A stretch of 41,239 nucleotides of DNA from the NCBI GenBank assembly GCA_927405585.1, contig CAKMJS010000037.1, positions 1-41,239 of the forward strand, read 5' to 3'. Under the pieces are notes generated by a model. The model did not search any database and was not told where the DNA came from. It saw only the letters and a list, made by a program, of their open reading frames with translations. Source of the stretch: an uncultured Desulfosporosinus sp. (GTDB lineage: Bacteria; Bacillota; Desulfitobacteriia; Desulfitobacteriales; Desulfitobacteriaceae). Within the stretch, counting starts at the first letter, position 1; each line of letters begins with the position of its first letter. Shown piece after piece: positions 16,620 through 24,562 of the stretch. The position numbers and the translations under genes were made by a program.

Positions 16620-17450
16620 TTATCGCTTAACCCACACTGTCTTGGCTATCGCAAGTTCTTGACCCGAATCGTCTCCTAGTATAACGTGTCTGCACACTGA
16701 TCTAAGTAGATCCAAGCTCTCTATCTGACATTTCGAACGAATGCTCGATCCGTACGTGGTTTCTTTTTTATATTGGATTTCTAAGGAAGCAAGTTGGTTA
16801 TTTCGGTAGATGTCGTGAGGAACAACTTCGAGCATCCACTGCAGATAGTTGGCATTATTGACATGACCATTAGTATCAATATCACTGCGTCTGACCGAAA
16901 ATTCCTGTGCACCCTCCGTTGTCCGTGCTCCTACTCCTACCTCTGTTCCCTTTTCTGCTCTTGTTCCTGCTCCCGTTCCCGTTTCTAGCCCTTGGAGTGG
17001 CTCAAAGGAGTCATCAATCGCTCGCACGGGATCTAGACCATAGACCTCTCCGAACTCCGAAGAAATTCTGGACGGTCGTTTCGTGGCAACATTATAAAAT
17101 ATCCACAGAGAAGTGGCCCTCCCAATAATCTCTTGGTTCATGTTCCTAATCAGGAATTCCCGCCTTCCATAAAAGCGTTCAAAACTAGAGGGCCAGGTTT
17201 CAATAATCACTTTCTCTCCGAGTAATGGATACTGTTCCATCTGGAGATGCCAACGATTGAGTACCCAAGCAAGTCCTTCTACTTTCACTTGCGAGAGTCC
17301 ATATCCAACTGACTCAGAATGAGCAATCGCCGCATCTTCTAAATAATAAAGCAGCGTCAGCGGCGTAGCCTGCTCTTTTGGGTTGACTTCATGATAATGG
17401 ACCATGAACTCCATTCTATAGTTCTGTTCCCGCAAGGTTATCCCACCCAT
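16620..17450 (-). CDS. Acyl-ACP thioesterase with a repetitive insert
   Basis: A 276-residue double hot-dog-fold protein of the acyl-ACP thioesterase family, which releases fatty acids from acyl carrier protein. The first hot dog is about 10-150 (MVHYHEVNPKEQATPLTLLYYLEDAA, GLAWVLNRWHL, ETWPSSFERFYGRREFLI). The second is about 185-275, with the catalytic-type SDIDTNGHVNNANYLQWMLE (Asp, Asn, His). Between them, about residues 154-181 form a Gly/Thr/Glu/Ala-rich low-complexity stretch encoded by a GGAAC/AAGAG-type simple repeat, which is not usual for the family. A TTG at 17435, 6 bases after GGTGGG, may be the true start instead of ATG 17450. Confidence 0.85.
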   Translation of the reverse strand: MGGITLREQNYRMEFMVHYHEVNPKEQATPLTLLYYLEDAAIAHSESVGYGLSQVKVEGLAWVLNRWHLQMEQYPLLGEKVIIETWPSSFERFYGRREFLIRNMNQEIIGRATSLWIFYNVATKRPSRISSEFGEVYGLDPVRAIDDSFEPLQGLETGTGAGTRAEKGTEVGVGARTTEGAQEFSVRRSDIDTNGHVNNANYLQWMLEVVPHDIYRNNQLASLEIQYKKETTYGSSIRSKCQIESLDLLRSVCRHVILGDDSGQELAIAKTVWVKR

Positions 17451-17481
17451 TCCAAAGTGTAATTATAAGTTTAAATAGCGG

Positions 17482-19296
17482 TTAGGCTTCGGATACTTTT
17501 GTGATTTGAGATTTGAATTGTGTTTCATATAAATGTTGATAAAGACCTTCTTTATTGATCAATTCCTCGTGTTTGCCATGTTCTGCAACCTTCCCATTTT
17601 CGAGGACTAGAATTTGATCTGAGGCGAGAACGGTTGACAGTCTATGCGCAATGACAAAGCTCGTACGATTGCTTAATAGAGGTACCATTGCCTTTTGAAT
17701 GTACTCCTCCGAGACGGAATCTAGAGAGGAGGTGGCCTCGTCAAGAATAATGATTCTTGGGTTCTTTAAGATGACCCGCGCAATAGAAACTCTTTGTTTT
17801 TCTCCACCGGAAAGCTTTATCCCTCTATTTCCAACCACTGTTTTATAGTTCTCCGGCAAATTCATAATGAAATCATGAATATAGGCCGCCTTACACGCCT
17901 TGATGATTTCTTCCTCTGTGGCGTCACTTTTTCCGTATCTTAAGTTTTCTTCGATGGTGTCATTAAAAAGATACGGTTCTTGCATCACAATTCCAATCTG
18001 TTTCCGTAGCGATTCCAAGGTGACTGCGCGAATATCCTGATCATCAATTTTTATGATCCCCTCGATTACATCGTATAAGCGGGGTATTAAATTTGTAATG
18101 GTGGTTTTTCCCGCTCCGCTGGGACCAACCAAAGCGACCATAGTGCCGGGCTCTACTGAAAAGCTGATATCTTCTAAAACTTTAATTTCGCCGTTATAAG
18201 CAAAACTTACTTTTATAAACTCAACCTTGCCTTTGATGGTCTCTAAGCGAATGGCTTCACGGTGATCCTCTATCTCTTCTTTCTGATCAAAATACTCAAA
18301 GATTCGCTGAAATAAAGCCAAAGACCTTGTCACATCAATATGAATATTGGACAGCTGTGAGACGGGCGAATAAAGTCGACCTAGCAACGCTACAAAGGCA
18401 ATGATGCTTCCGATGGTTATTTCGCCTTGAATAAATAAATAGCCTCCATAGAAATAAATAAGCATCGGTCCGATGGAGATAAAGGTGGTTATCGTCATCC
18501 TAAACCATCGACCGACAAGCGACTCCCTGATTTGCAGGCTGGCAACTTCTACATTGGTATGTTCAAATTTCTCGTATTCTTCTTTTTCTTTGGTAAATAT
18601 CTTGGTAAGTACGGCTCCACTGATACTAAAGGTTTCTTGGATGATTTGATTCAGATCACTTATCTTTTCTTGACTCTGAGTTGCGATTTTCCATTTTAAC
18701 TTACCGACCTTCCTCGTTGGAATGATAAAGGTGGGTAAGATAATCATCCCTACGAGGGCAAGTTTCCAGTTCATAGTAACTAAGACGATCGCCGTAGAAA
18801 TCAAAACAAAGATACTACTCAAAGCATTTACGACCGTCGAGTTAAAGATTTCTTGAATTCCGTCAATGTCACTCGTTAATCTCGTAGTGATTTCTCCAGG
18901 CTTGGCCGAAGAATAAAAGTGCAAGGACATACGTTGCAAATGGGAGTACATTTGATTTTTCATGGTCAACATGATGTGTTTGGAAATCCAAATACTTAAA
19001 TAAGACTGGGCTACTTGAAGAAGTCCAAGTATAATCGTGATCGCGATGGATACGAAGATAAACAGACTTAACAACTTTAGATCCTTCTGGGGTAAAGCTT
19101 TATCAATAATATTTTTAATTAAAATCGGTGGTACAAGACCTAAGCTCGACGTCACGATAATACAGCCGATTACGAGCAGCATACGCGTCCAATAGGGAAT
19201 AAAATAACTCAATATTCTGGAGAGCATTTTCTTCGTGACCTTAGGCATTTCTATGGTTTCATCTGCAAATCTCAATTTGCCAATTCCTTGTTTCAT
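17482..19296 (-). CDS. ABC exporter, fused membrane and ATPase domains (MsbA/LmrA type)
   Basis: A 604-residue half-transporter that would work as a homodimer. The N-terminal type I exporter membrane domain (about 35-330, six helices) is followed by an ATPase domain (about 360-595) with Walker A GPSGAGKTT, Q-loop VMQEPYLF, signature LSGGEKQR, Walker B IIILDEATSSLD and the switch His in IAHRLST. All catalytic residues are intact. The substrate cannot be read from sequence; lipids or drugs are usual. AGGAG lies 8 bases before the ATG. It is 31 bases upstream of the thioesterase gene on the same strand, so the ABC, thioesterase and WYL genes may form one operon. Confidence 0.9.
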   Translation of the reverse strand: MKQGIGKLRFADETIEMPKVTKKMLSRILSYFIPYWTRMLLVIGCIIVTSSLGLVPPILIKNIIDKALPQKDLKLLSLFIFVSIAITIILGLLQVAQSYLSIWISKHIMLTMKNQMYSHLQRMSLHFYSSAKPGEITTRLTSDIDGIQEIFNSTVVNALSSIFVLISTAIVLVTMNWKLALVGMIILPTFIIPTRKVGKLKWKIATQSQEKISDLNQIIQETFSISGAVLTKIFTKEKEEYEKFEHTNVEVASLQIRESLVGRWFRMTITTFISIGPMLIYFYGGYLFIQGEITIGSIIAFVALLGRLYSPVSQLSNIHIDVTRSLALFQRIFEYFDQKEEIEDHREAIRLETIKGKVEFIKVSFAYNGEIKVLEDISFSVEPGTMVALVGPSGAGKTTITNLIPRLYDVIEGIIKIDDQDIRAVTLESLRKQIGIVMQEPYLFNDTIEENLRYGKSDATEEEIIKACKAAYIHDFIMNLPENYKTVVGNRGIKLSGGEKQRVSIARVILKNPRIIILDEATSSLDSVSEEYIQKAMVPLLSNRTSFVIAHRLSTVLASDQILVLENGKVAEHGKHEELINKEGLYQHLYETQFKSQITKVSEA

Positions 19297-19337
19297 GGTA
19301 TCAACTCCTATAACTCTGGCGCCTGCTAACCCTCAAT

Positions 19338-19346
19338 ATTATATCA
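19338..19346 (-). promoter_or_regulatory. Extended -10 promoter candidate for the ABC exporter
   Basis: Minus-strand TGATATAAT, an extended -10 element with perfect TATAAT, about 40 bases before the ABC gene. No recognisable -35 is present. Confidence 0.45.
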
Positions 19347-19426
19347 TAGTTTCCATCGGACGACTCTGCACGTATATGTAGCGCATCGCCACGTTAATAA
19401 AGACCATAACATCCGATCGAATAACG

Positions 19427-19464
19427 ACACAGAAAAAAGGACACTTAATGTCCTTATTCTGTGT
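19427..19464 (-). terminator. Terminator after the tetraheme cytochrome gene
   Basis: Inverted repeat with arms ACACAGAAAAAAGGACA (19427-19443) and TGTCCTTATTCTGTGT (19449-19464). The stem is broken by a short A/T mismatch, with six T residues on the minus strand inside the descending arm. It lies 22 bases after the cytochrome gene. Confidence 0.65.
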
Positions 19465-19485
19465 GTCATTCGGTTGCGCCTTAAC

Positions 19486-19950
19486 TTAATCTATTTCAAA
19501 CTTAGCATCCACTCCCAGGCCGTTTTCATGTCCCGTATCTCTGTGGCAATTGTTGCACCCTTCTCCGTTTTTAATCATTTTGGCGTGGTTCTTTGGCATG
19601 CTTGACGCTTTGCTCTCAGGCTTGTAATCCCCTGTATGGCAGTTAATGCAATTGGTGTCGTAATAAACAGCCTTCATCGCAAAGTAATCTCCCTTGAAAT
19701 GAATACCAAGATCCCTTACTCCGCGAGATAGAGTATCTAACCTGCGAAAGGGCCCTCTGGTTTCGTGACAGTCTCTGCAATCAATCTTTTGGTGAGGGTA
19801 GTTCTTCCATGATTCATGATAGCCTTTAATTTCATGGCATTTTATGCACCCTGACGGACCAGTAAACCACATATAGGTGAATCGATACGGAATGTAGACA
19901 GCTAGACTCACTAGTACAAGGATGATAATGCCTTTGTAATGAGATTTCAT
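19486..19950 (-). CDS. Membrane-anchored tetraheme c-type cytochrome (NapC/NrfH type)
   Basis: A 154-residue quinol-oxidising type cytochrome. One N-terminal membrane anchor (about 7-28) is followed by four CxxCH haem-binding motifs at residues 35-39, 58-62, 101-105 and 132-136, outside the membrane. Size and spacing fit the NrfH/NapC family, which takes electrons from menaquinol and passes them to a periplasmic or surface reductase. No nrfA or other reductase gene is adjacent, so the partner is unknown. It is a single-gene unit with its own terminator, and is divergent from feoA. Confidence 0.9.
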   Translation of the reverse strand: MKSHYKGIIILVLVSLAVYIPYRFTYMWFTGPSGCIKCHEIKGYHESWKNYPHQKIDCRDCHETRGPFRRLDTLSRGVRDLGIHFKGDYFAMKAVYYDTNCINCHTGDYKPESKASSMPKNHAKMIKNGEGCNNCHRDTGHENGLGVDAKFEID

Positions 19951-20183
19951 TTGTTTCCCCTTTTAACAAGTGTATTGCACTGGAAATAGGATGCTCAATT
20001 TATTGTAATAAATTCTCTACCTGTACTTCCCTTTTGTATACTTGTAGGAAGTATAAGCATGTGGGTAGCAAAATAATCTCCCCGACATAACATATTCAAA
20101 ATTGACTTTACCGAAAGTTAGCCATGGCTAACCTACCGCTTACACCGTGAGTTAGCTTAAACAACTAAAAGGGGGTACATAAT
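19951..20183. other. Divergent control region between the cytochrome gene and feoA
   Basis: Besides the feo operator (20117-20132) it contains a perfect 7-base inverted repeat TATACTT/AAGTATA (20037-20043 and 20049-20055). A possible -35 TTGACT lies at 20102-20107, placing the operator over the expected -10 region, but no good -10 is visible. A half-site GTTAGC recurs at 20151-20156. Confidence 0.4.
20117..20132 (+). promoter_or_regulatory. Palindromic operator for a DtxR-type regulator upstream of feoA
   Basis: A perfect 16-base palindrome GTTAGCCA/TGGCTAAC, resembling DtxR/IdeR half-sites (GGTTAG/CTAACC) but with a wider centre. It lies about 50 bases before feoA. The DtxR-family gene at 22609-23028 is the natural candidate to bind it with Fe(II). 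Confidence 0.6.
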
Positions 20184-20450
20184 GTGAAGGGCGCAGAACG
20201 AATTGATGCGTTAGCAGATTTATCTCCAGGTTCTGTCTGTCAGATCGTATCCTTGGAATTGAGCGGACTACTTCGGCGACGGATTCTCGACTTGGGAATC
20301 GTCCCTGGAACGTTGATCCGATGTATTCGTAGAGGTCCTTCCGGTGACCCAACCGCATATCTCGTGAGAGAGACCCTCATCGCCTTGAGGAGTGAAGATG
20401 CTGCTCAAATCTCAGTTAGAACGCTATTGAATGGAGAGGAATGTATATGA
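20184..20450 (+). CDS. feoA: Ferrous iron transport protein FeoA
   Basis: An 88-residue SH3-like cytoplasmic accessory protein of the Feo ferrous iron uptake system. Typical residues are LADLSPGSVCQIVSLE, RRRILDLGIVPGT and the C-terminal TLIALRSEDAAQISV strand. The start is GTG at 20184, 8 bases after AAAAGGGGG. The stop overlaps the feoB ATG (ATGA), so translation is coupled. The operator at 20117-20132 suggests iron-dependent repression. Confidence 0.93.
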   Translation: MKGAERIDALADLSPGSVCQIVSLELSGLLRRRILDLGIVPGTLIRCIRRGPSGDPTAYLVRETLIALRSEDAAQISVRTLLNGEECI

Positions 20451-21220
20451 ATCTTTCTGCGAAGCAAAAGAGATCCTTATGGCAGGATCACTTTGGAATT
20501 ACCATAGCAGCTGGCCAATACGGAGTTGCTTTAGCCGGAAATCCAAACGTTGGGAAGAGTACGATTTTTAATGCTCTGACTGGGCTACATCAGCATACAG
20601 GCAATTGGCCTGGAAAAACGGTGGATAATGCTCAAGGGGGCTTCCAATATCAGCAGAAATCGTTTTTAATGGTCGATTTACCGGGTACTTATTCCTTATT
20701 AGCCCATACTGTGGAGGAACAAATTGCGCGGGACTTTCTGTGCTTCGCTTCTCCCGATGTGACGGTGGTCGTCCTTGATGCAACTTGCCTAGAAAGAAAT
20801 CTCAACTTGGCCCTTCAAGTCTTTGAAATAACGCCCAACGTCATTGTTTGCCTTAATCTTATGGATGAGGCTCAGAAGAAACGTTTAAAGATCGATGTGC
20901 AGTCCTTAGAGCGGGAATTAGGAGTCCCAGTCGTTGCTACCGCTGCTCGCCAAGGCGAAGGACTTATAGAACTCCAAGAAAAAATCCTTCAAGTTGCATC
21001 TGGGGCCTTGCCAACTAACCCCCGTCAAATTCTCTATTCCCCTGAAGTGGAAAAGGCCGTGGAACACCTGCTGCCCATGGTGGGCTCTATTGCCAATAAT
21101 ACCTTGTCTCCCCGCTGGTTGGCCTTGCGCTTGTTGGACGGAGACAGGAGTTTTTTAGATAGTTTAAGCAGTTTTCTTGGTGTTAACTCCTGCTGGGAGG
21201 GGGCAAGATGTGCGCAATGA
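20447..21220 (+). CDS. feoB: FeoB, separate GTPase subunit (N-terminal part)
   Basis: A 257-residue protein corresponding to the soluble G domain and the start of the helical GDI spacer of FeoB. G motifs (numbered from the ATG at 20441): G1 GNPNVGKS at 33-40, the switch I Thr in TGNWPGKTV, G3 DLPG at 79-82, G4 NLMD at 139-142 and G5 ATAARQGEG. Full-length FeoB continues into membrane helices; here the frame stops at 21220 inside the GDI region (after WLALRLLDGD and about 30 more residues). The membrane part follows in the -1 frame as an overlapping gene. I start at ATG 20447, which overlaps the feoA stop and has GAGAGG 7 bases upstream. Confidence 0.88.
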   Translation: MNLSAKQKRSLWQDHFGITIAAGQYGVALAGNPNVGKSTIFNALTGLHQHTGNWPGKTVDNAQGGFQYQQKSFLMVDLPGTYSLLAHTVEEQIARDFLCFASPDVTVVVLDATCLERNLNLALQVFEITPNVIVCLNLMDEAQKKRLKIDVQSLERELGVPVVATAARQGEGLIELQEKILQVASGALPTNPRQILYSPEVEKAVEHLLPMVGSIANNTLSPRWLALRLLDGDRSFLDSLSSFLGVNSCWEGARCAQ

Positions 21221-22608
21221 TGCCTACACGAAGTCTAAGCGAAGTTTGGAGTGAGGCCGAAATTGTCCGAAGGTCTTATCCCAATTCTTTTAGCGATCAA
21301 ATGGTCGCTGATATCTATGGAAATGTTGAACAGATCACCAATAATGTTCTCACTAAGCAAGGGAGTAAACGCTATCTTTTCGATCAAAAGCTAGATGATC
21401 TTGTCACGTCCAAGCGGTTTGGCTATCCGCTCATGCTCCTTTTATTAGTTATCGTCTTTTGGATAACCATGGCAGGCGCCAATGTTCCATCCCGCCTCCT
21501 TGCCTCTGGACTCTTTGCGTTCCAGGATCAGCTCACCCTTTGGTTCCAATGGATTGGCACACCCAGTTGGGTCCATGGAGTTCTTGTCTTAGGAGTATAC
21601 CGTACGTTGGCTTGGGTGATCGCCGTGATGTTGCCTCCGATGGCTATCTTCTTCCCTTTGTTTACCCTTTTAGAAGACTCAGGGTATCTCCCTCGCATAG
21701 CCTTTAACTTAGATCATATTTTCAAAAAAGCCAAAGCCTGTGGCAAACAGAGCCTGACAATGTGTATGGGGTTCGGGTGTAATGCCGCAGGAGTTACTGC
21801 CTGCCGAATTATTGACTCTCCACGTGAACGCTTAATCGCGATCTTAACTAACAGCTTTGTCCCTTGTAATGGCAGATTTCCAACTTTAATTGTTGTCTCC
21901 TCTATTTTCATAGGTGGGGCAGTTGCCCCTTATACTGGATTAGTTAACGCACTAGTCATTAGCGGGTTAATTCTGCTCGGAATAGCCACTACCTTACTCA
22001 TTTCGTGGCTTCTCTCCCTAACCATTTTAAAAGGTGAACCTTCGTCTCTCGTATTAGAATTACCCTCGTATCGTCGCCCTCAGCTGGGATCCGTTATCTA
22101 TCGCTCCATCCTTGATCGCACTCTATTTGTCTTGAGACGCGCAGTCTTAATTGCAGCTCCTGCAGGCGGGGTGATCTGGATTCTGGGGAATATTTATATT
22201 GGGCAACAGAGCCTTCTCACCTCTCTTGGTCAGGCTCTAAATCCCTTCGGGCAGCTATTTGGCTTAGATGGGTTTATCCTGATGGCGTTTATTCTGGGAC
22301 TGGCGGCTAACGAGATCGTCCTACCAATTCTCTTAATGAGTTATCTCTCGACAGGGTATCTTCAAGATTTTACGAGTTTAGAGGGACTTAGGAGTGTCTT
22401 AGTTAGTAACGGCTGGACCTGGTTGACGGCGATCAACATGATGTTGTTTTCCTTGTTACATTGGCCCTGTTCGACTACGTTGCTGACCACCTATAAGGAA
22501 ACAGGTAGCAAAAAATGGGTGTTGCTCTCCTTTCTAATTCCGACGATGACTGGGTTGTCTGTCATTTTTATTTTCACTCAATGCGTTCGGTTTTTAGGCC
22601 TAGTATAA
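21208..22608 (+). CDS. feoB: FeoB, separate membrane permease subunit (C-terminal part)
   Basis: A 466-residue membrane protein beginning with the end of the FeoB GDI domain (ADIYGNVEQITNNVL) and then the FeoB core with two Gate-type domains, about eight to ten helices. The metal-path motifs are present in variant form: MGFGCNAAGVTACR (the usual form is GFGCNVPA) and VPCNGRFPT (the usual form is SCxxRLP). The ATG at 21208 lies 7 bases after GGGAGG and overlaps the upstream frame by 13 bases, which looks like a working translation start. This favours a naturally split FeoB over a recent frameshift, though a sequencing or evolutionary frameshift cannot be excluded. Confidence 0.87.
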   Translation: MCAMMPTRSLSEVWSEAEIVRRSYPNSFSDQMVADIYGNVEQITNNVLTKQGSKRYLFDQKLDDLVTSKRFGYPLMLLLLVIVFWITMAGANVPSRLLASGLFAFQDQLTLWFQWIGTPSWVHGVLVLGVYRTLAWVIAVMLPPMAIFFPLFTLLEDSGYLPRIAFNLDHIFKKAKACGKQSLTMCMGFGCNAAGVTACRIIDSPRERLIAILTNSFVPCNGRFPTLIVVSSIFIGGAVAPYTGLVNALVISGLILLGIATTLLISWLLSLTILKGEPSSLVLELPSYRRPQLGSVIYRSILDRTLFVLRRAVLIAAPAGGVIWILGNIYIGQQSLLTSLGQALNPFGQLFGLDGFILMAFILGLAANEIVLPILLMSYLSTGYLQDFTSLEGLRSVLVSNGWTWLTAINMMLFSLLHWPCSTTLLTTYKETGSKKWVLLSFLIPTMTGLSVIFIFTQCVRFLGLV

Positions 22609-23028
22609 TTAGCGATCGGACAAAATGTGTTCTAGTAAAACTTTATGCCACTCCGGGTTATTATTCAGGAACATGACAATTGCTTTAATCGAGCGAATGG
22701 TGGCGTCTGATAGATAATGCTCCATAGCCTCAGCTTCTGCAGCAATATCGCAGTCAGTTTGGATCAAAATCAGAAATTCCTGTAACACTTGGTTGCGCTT
22801 TACTAAGAAATCACCAAGTTCTTTCCCCTTCTCTGTGAGGGTGATCTCTCCATAGCGTTGATAGGAAATAAACTCGCCCTTTTTGAGTTTACGCAGGGCT
22901 TTGGTAACCGAAGGCAGGGAAACCTCCAGTTTATGACTGAGATCAGTCACGCGAACAGAATCCGAGGAGAGAGAAAATCGATATAACTCTTCCAAATAGT
23001 CTTCTAAACTAGGGGTGAGAATCTTCAT
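22609..23028 (-). CDS. DtxR/MntR-family metal-dependent regulator
   Basis: A 139-residue protein with the DtxR-family winged helix (LTPSLEDYLEELYRF, VRVTDLSHKLEVSLPSVTKALRKL, ITLTEKGKELGDFLVKRNQVLQEFL) and the metal-binding dimerisation helices (AEAEAMEHYLSDATI). It has no SH3-like third domain, as in MntR. It is convergent with feoB with no intergenic base (22608/22609), and likely regulates feoAB with Fe(II), or Mn(II). ATG 23028 is preferred (AAGGAG 5 bases upstream) over GTG 23034. Confidence 0.88.
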   Translation of the reverse strand: MKILTPSLEDYLEELYRFSLSSDSVRVTDLSHKLEVSLPSVTKALRKLKKGEFISYQRYGEITLTEKGKELGDFLVKRNQVLQEFLILIQTDCDIAAEAEAMEHYLSDATIRSIKAIVMFLNNNPEWHKVLLEHILSDR

Positions 23029-23118
23029 CGCCACTCCTTAAAGTGATTTGAGGATTAGGAGTACTTGTAATAATATTGTACGTCTCAATTTTTCCTCTAG
23101 ACCCTCTTCCAAAATCCA

Positions 23119-23147
23119 TTGACAGACAAATTTTTCTATGCTAGTCT
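23119..23147 (+). promoter_or_regulatory. Promoter ahead of the cobalamin riboswitch
   Basis: TTGACA (23119-23124), 17 bases, TAGTCT (23142-23147). Transcription would begin about 25 bases before the riboswitch. Confidence 0.6.
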
Positions 23148-23178
23148 TTAAATAATTATGATTAATTGAATGCCTAAA

Positions 23179-23349
23179 AAAACGAGTACACTTTCCTTTA
23201 AGTCAAAGGAAGTGTTTAAAAGGGAAGTCAGTTTAACTCTGACGCGGTCCCGCCACTGTGATAGGGAGTAGCCTTACAAGATGTCACTGGATTTTATCTG
23301 GGAAGACGTAAGACTACGATGAACTAAAGTCAGGAAACCTGCTCGTTTT
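23179..23349 (+). promoter_or_regulatory. Cobalamin riboswitch controlling cbiMNQO
   Basis: Closing stem AAAACGAG (23179-23186) with CTCGTTTT (23342-23349). Inside lies the conserved B12-box region GACGCGGTCCCGCCACTGTGAT (CGCCACTG at 23251-23258) and the downstream AAGTCAGGAAACCTGC. These are the hallmarks of the adenosylcobalamin-sensing element. It is followed by an intrinsic terminator (23419-23455) before cbiM, so B12 should stop transcription of the cobalt transporter. Confidence 0.93.
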
Positions 23350-23418
23350 GAACTTCACCTTGAGCACCCACGACGGATGGGTAGTAGGTAAGAATAACTA
23401 TGTTCTGTAGACATATTT

Positions 23419-23455
23419 ATAACCTCCTGCCTTGAGTGCAGGAGGTTATTTTATT
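23419..23455 (+). terminator. Riboswitch-controlled terminator before cbiM
   Basis: Perfect 12-base stem ATAACCTCCTGC/GCAGGAGGTTAT (23419-23430 and 23438-23449), 7-base loop, then a T-rich tail. It lies 70 bases after the riboswitch and 29 bases before the cbiM start. Confidence 0.88.
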
Positions 23456-23483
23456 CTTATATAAGTTGAGGAGTGGTAATCCT

Positions 23484-24269
23484 ATGACCCTGAGTAAGTT
23501 TCAGAAGATTAGTTTATTAATAGCCTACGTTCTTGCGGTCTATTTGTTTTTCCCCGAGAATGCCTATGCAATGCATATTATGGAAGGCTTCTTGCCTTTT
23601 AACTGGGCCGCTTTCTGGTGGCTAGCGACGATTCCATTTGTGTTTGCCGGGGTACGCTCCATTAAAAAAACCGTCACGCTTCACCCTAGTTTAAAGATGT
23701 TGCTCGGTATGGCAGGAGCCTTTGCTTTTGTTTTGTCAGCCTTGAAAATCCCCTCGGTAACCGGGAGTAGCTCCCATCCTACTGGCGTGGGACTCGGTAC
23801 GATTCTATTCGGGCCCACCGCGATGACCGTCTTAGGGATGATTGTCTTACTCTTCCAAGCTGTGCTTCTCGCTCATGGCGGGATAACGACTCTCGGAGCA
23901 AACACGTTTTCCATGGGGGTTGTGGGTCCTTTTGTCTCCTACGGTATTTATAAGGGTGTCAAGAAACTAGGGGCTCCGCTATGGCTCTCAGTCTTCTTGG
24001 CTGCAACGATAGGGAATCTTATGACCTACGTTACCACCGCCATTCAGTTGGGATTAGCGTTCCCTGCAGCAATAGGGGGCGTAACAGCTTCCATCCTTAA
24101 ATTCCTAAGTATTTTCGCGTTCACTCAGGTTCCCTTAGCCATTAGTGAAGGGATCTTGACCGTCATGGTAATTAACGTCCTTAGCGCTTACAGTCAAAAA
24201 GAATTGCAAATCCTATCGATATTTACAGGCAAAGAATTACCTACCAACAAACGGAGGGTAAAACCATGA
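23484..24269 (+). CDS. cbiM: Cobalt ECF transporter substrate-binding membrane protein CbiM
   Basis: The S-component of the CbiMNQO cobalt importer. The 261 residues include a signal peptide (about 1-28, ending ENAYA) after which the mature chain begins MHIMEGFLP; this N-terminus with its His residue coordinates the metal. About six membrane helices follow, with the conserved [17 protein letters not shown] and [22 protein letters not shown] loops. I place the start at ATG 23484 (GAGGAG upstream); the open frame to 23436 begins inside the terminator hairpin and is not used. First gene of a B12-regulated operon. Confidence 0.95.
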   Translation: MTLSKFQKISLLIAYVLAVYLFFPENAYAMHIMEGFLPFNWAAFWWLATIPFVFAGVRSIKKTVTLHPSLKMLLGMAGAFAFVLSALKIPSVTGSSSHPTGVGLGTILFGPTAMTVLGMIVLLFQAVLLAHGGITTLGANTFSMGVVGPFVSYGIYKGVKKLGAPLWLSVFLAATIGNLMTYVTTAIQLGLAFPAAIGGVTASILKFLSIFAFTQVPLAISEGILTVMVINVLSAYSQKELQILSIFTGKELPTNKRRVKP

Positions 24270-24562
24270 AACTGAGGACTAAGAATGGTCTCTTACTGCT
24301 GCTTGTCATTGGACTAGCCTTTGCTCCGCTTTATATCGCCCGTACCGCTGAATTCGAAGGTGCTGATACTCAAGCCTCGGCTGCGATCAGCACGCTCGAT
24401 GCCGATTATAAGCCTTGGTTTACACCCTTTTGGGAACCACCCAGTGGAGAAGTTGAATCCTTCTTCTTTGCCCTGCAAGCAGCTGTTGGGAGTGGTTTCG
24501 TCTTTTATTTTTTAGGGTATGCCAAGGGTAAACACAGTGCAAGTAAGAGGGATCAGCCGTGA
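24266..24562 (+). CDS. cbiN: Cobalt transport accessory protein CbiN
   Basis: A 98-residue protein with two membrane helices (about 8-24 and 72-88) around an extracytoplasmic loop containing EFEGADTQA and [19 protein letters not shown], as is typical of CbiN. CbiN helps CbiM load Co(II). The start overlaps the cbiM stop (ATGA) and the end overlaps the cbiQ start (GTGA). Confidence 0.94.
   Translation: MKLRTKNGLLLLLVIGLAFAPLYIARTAEFEGADTQASAAISTLDADYKPWFTPFWEPPSGEVESFFFALQAAVGSGFVFYFLGYAKGKHSASKRDQP

Noticed and set aside
21190-21220. Programmed -1 frameshift joining the two FeoB parts
   Set aside because: No clear X XXY YYZ slippery heptamer in the overlap, and a good ribosome binding site and ATG exist for separate initiation.
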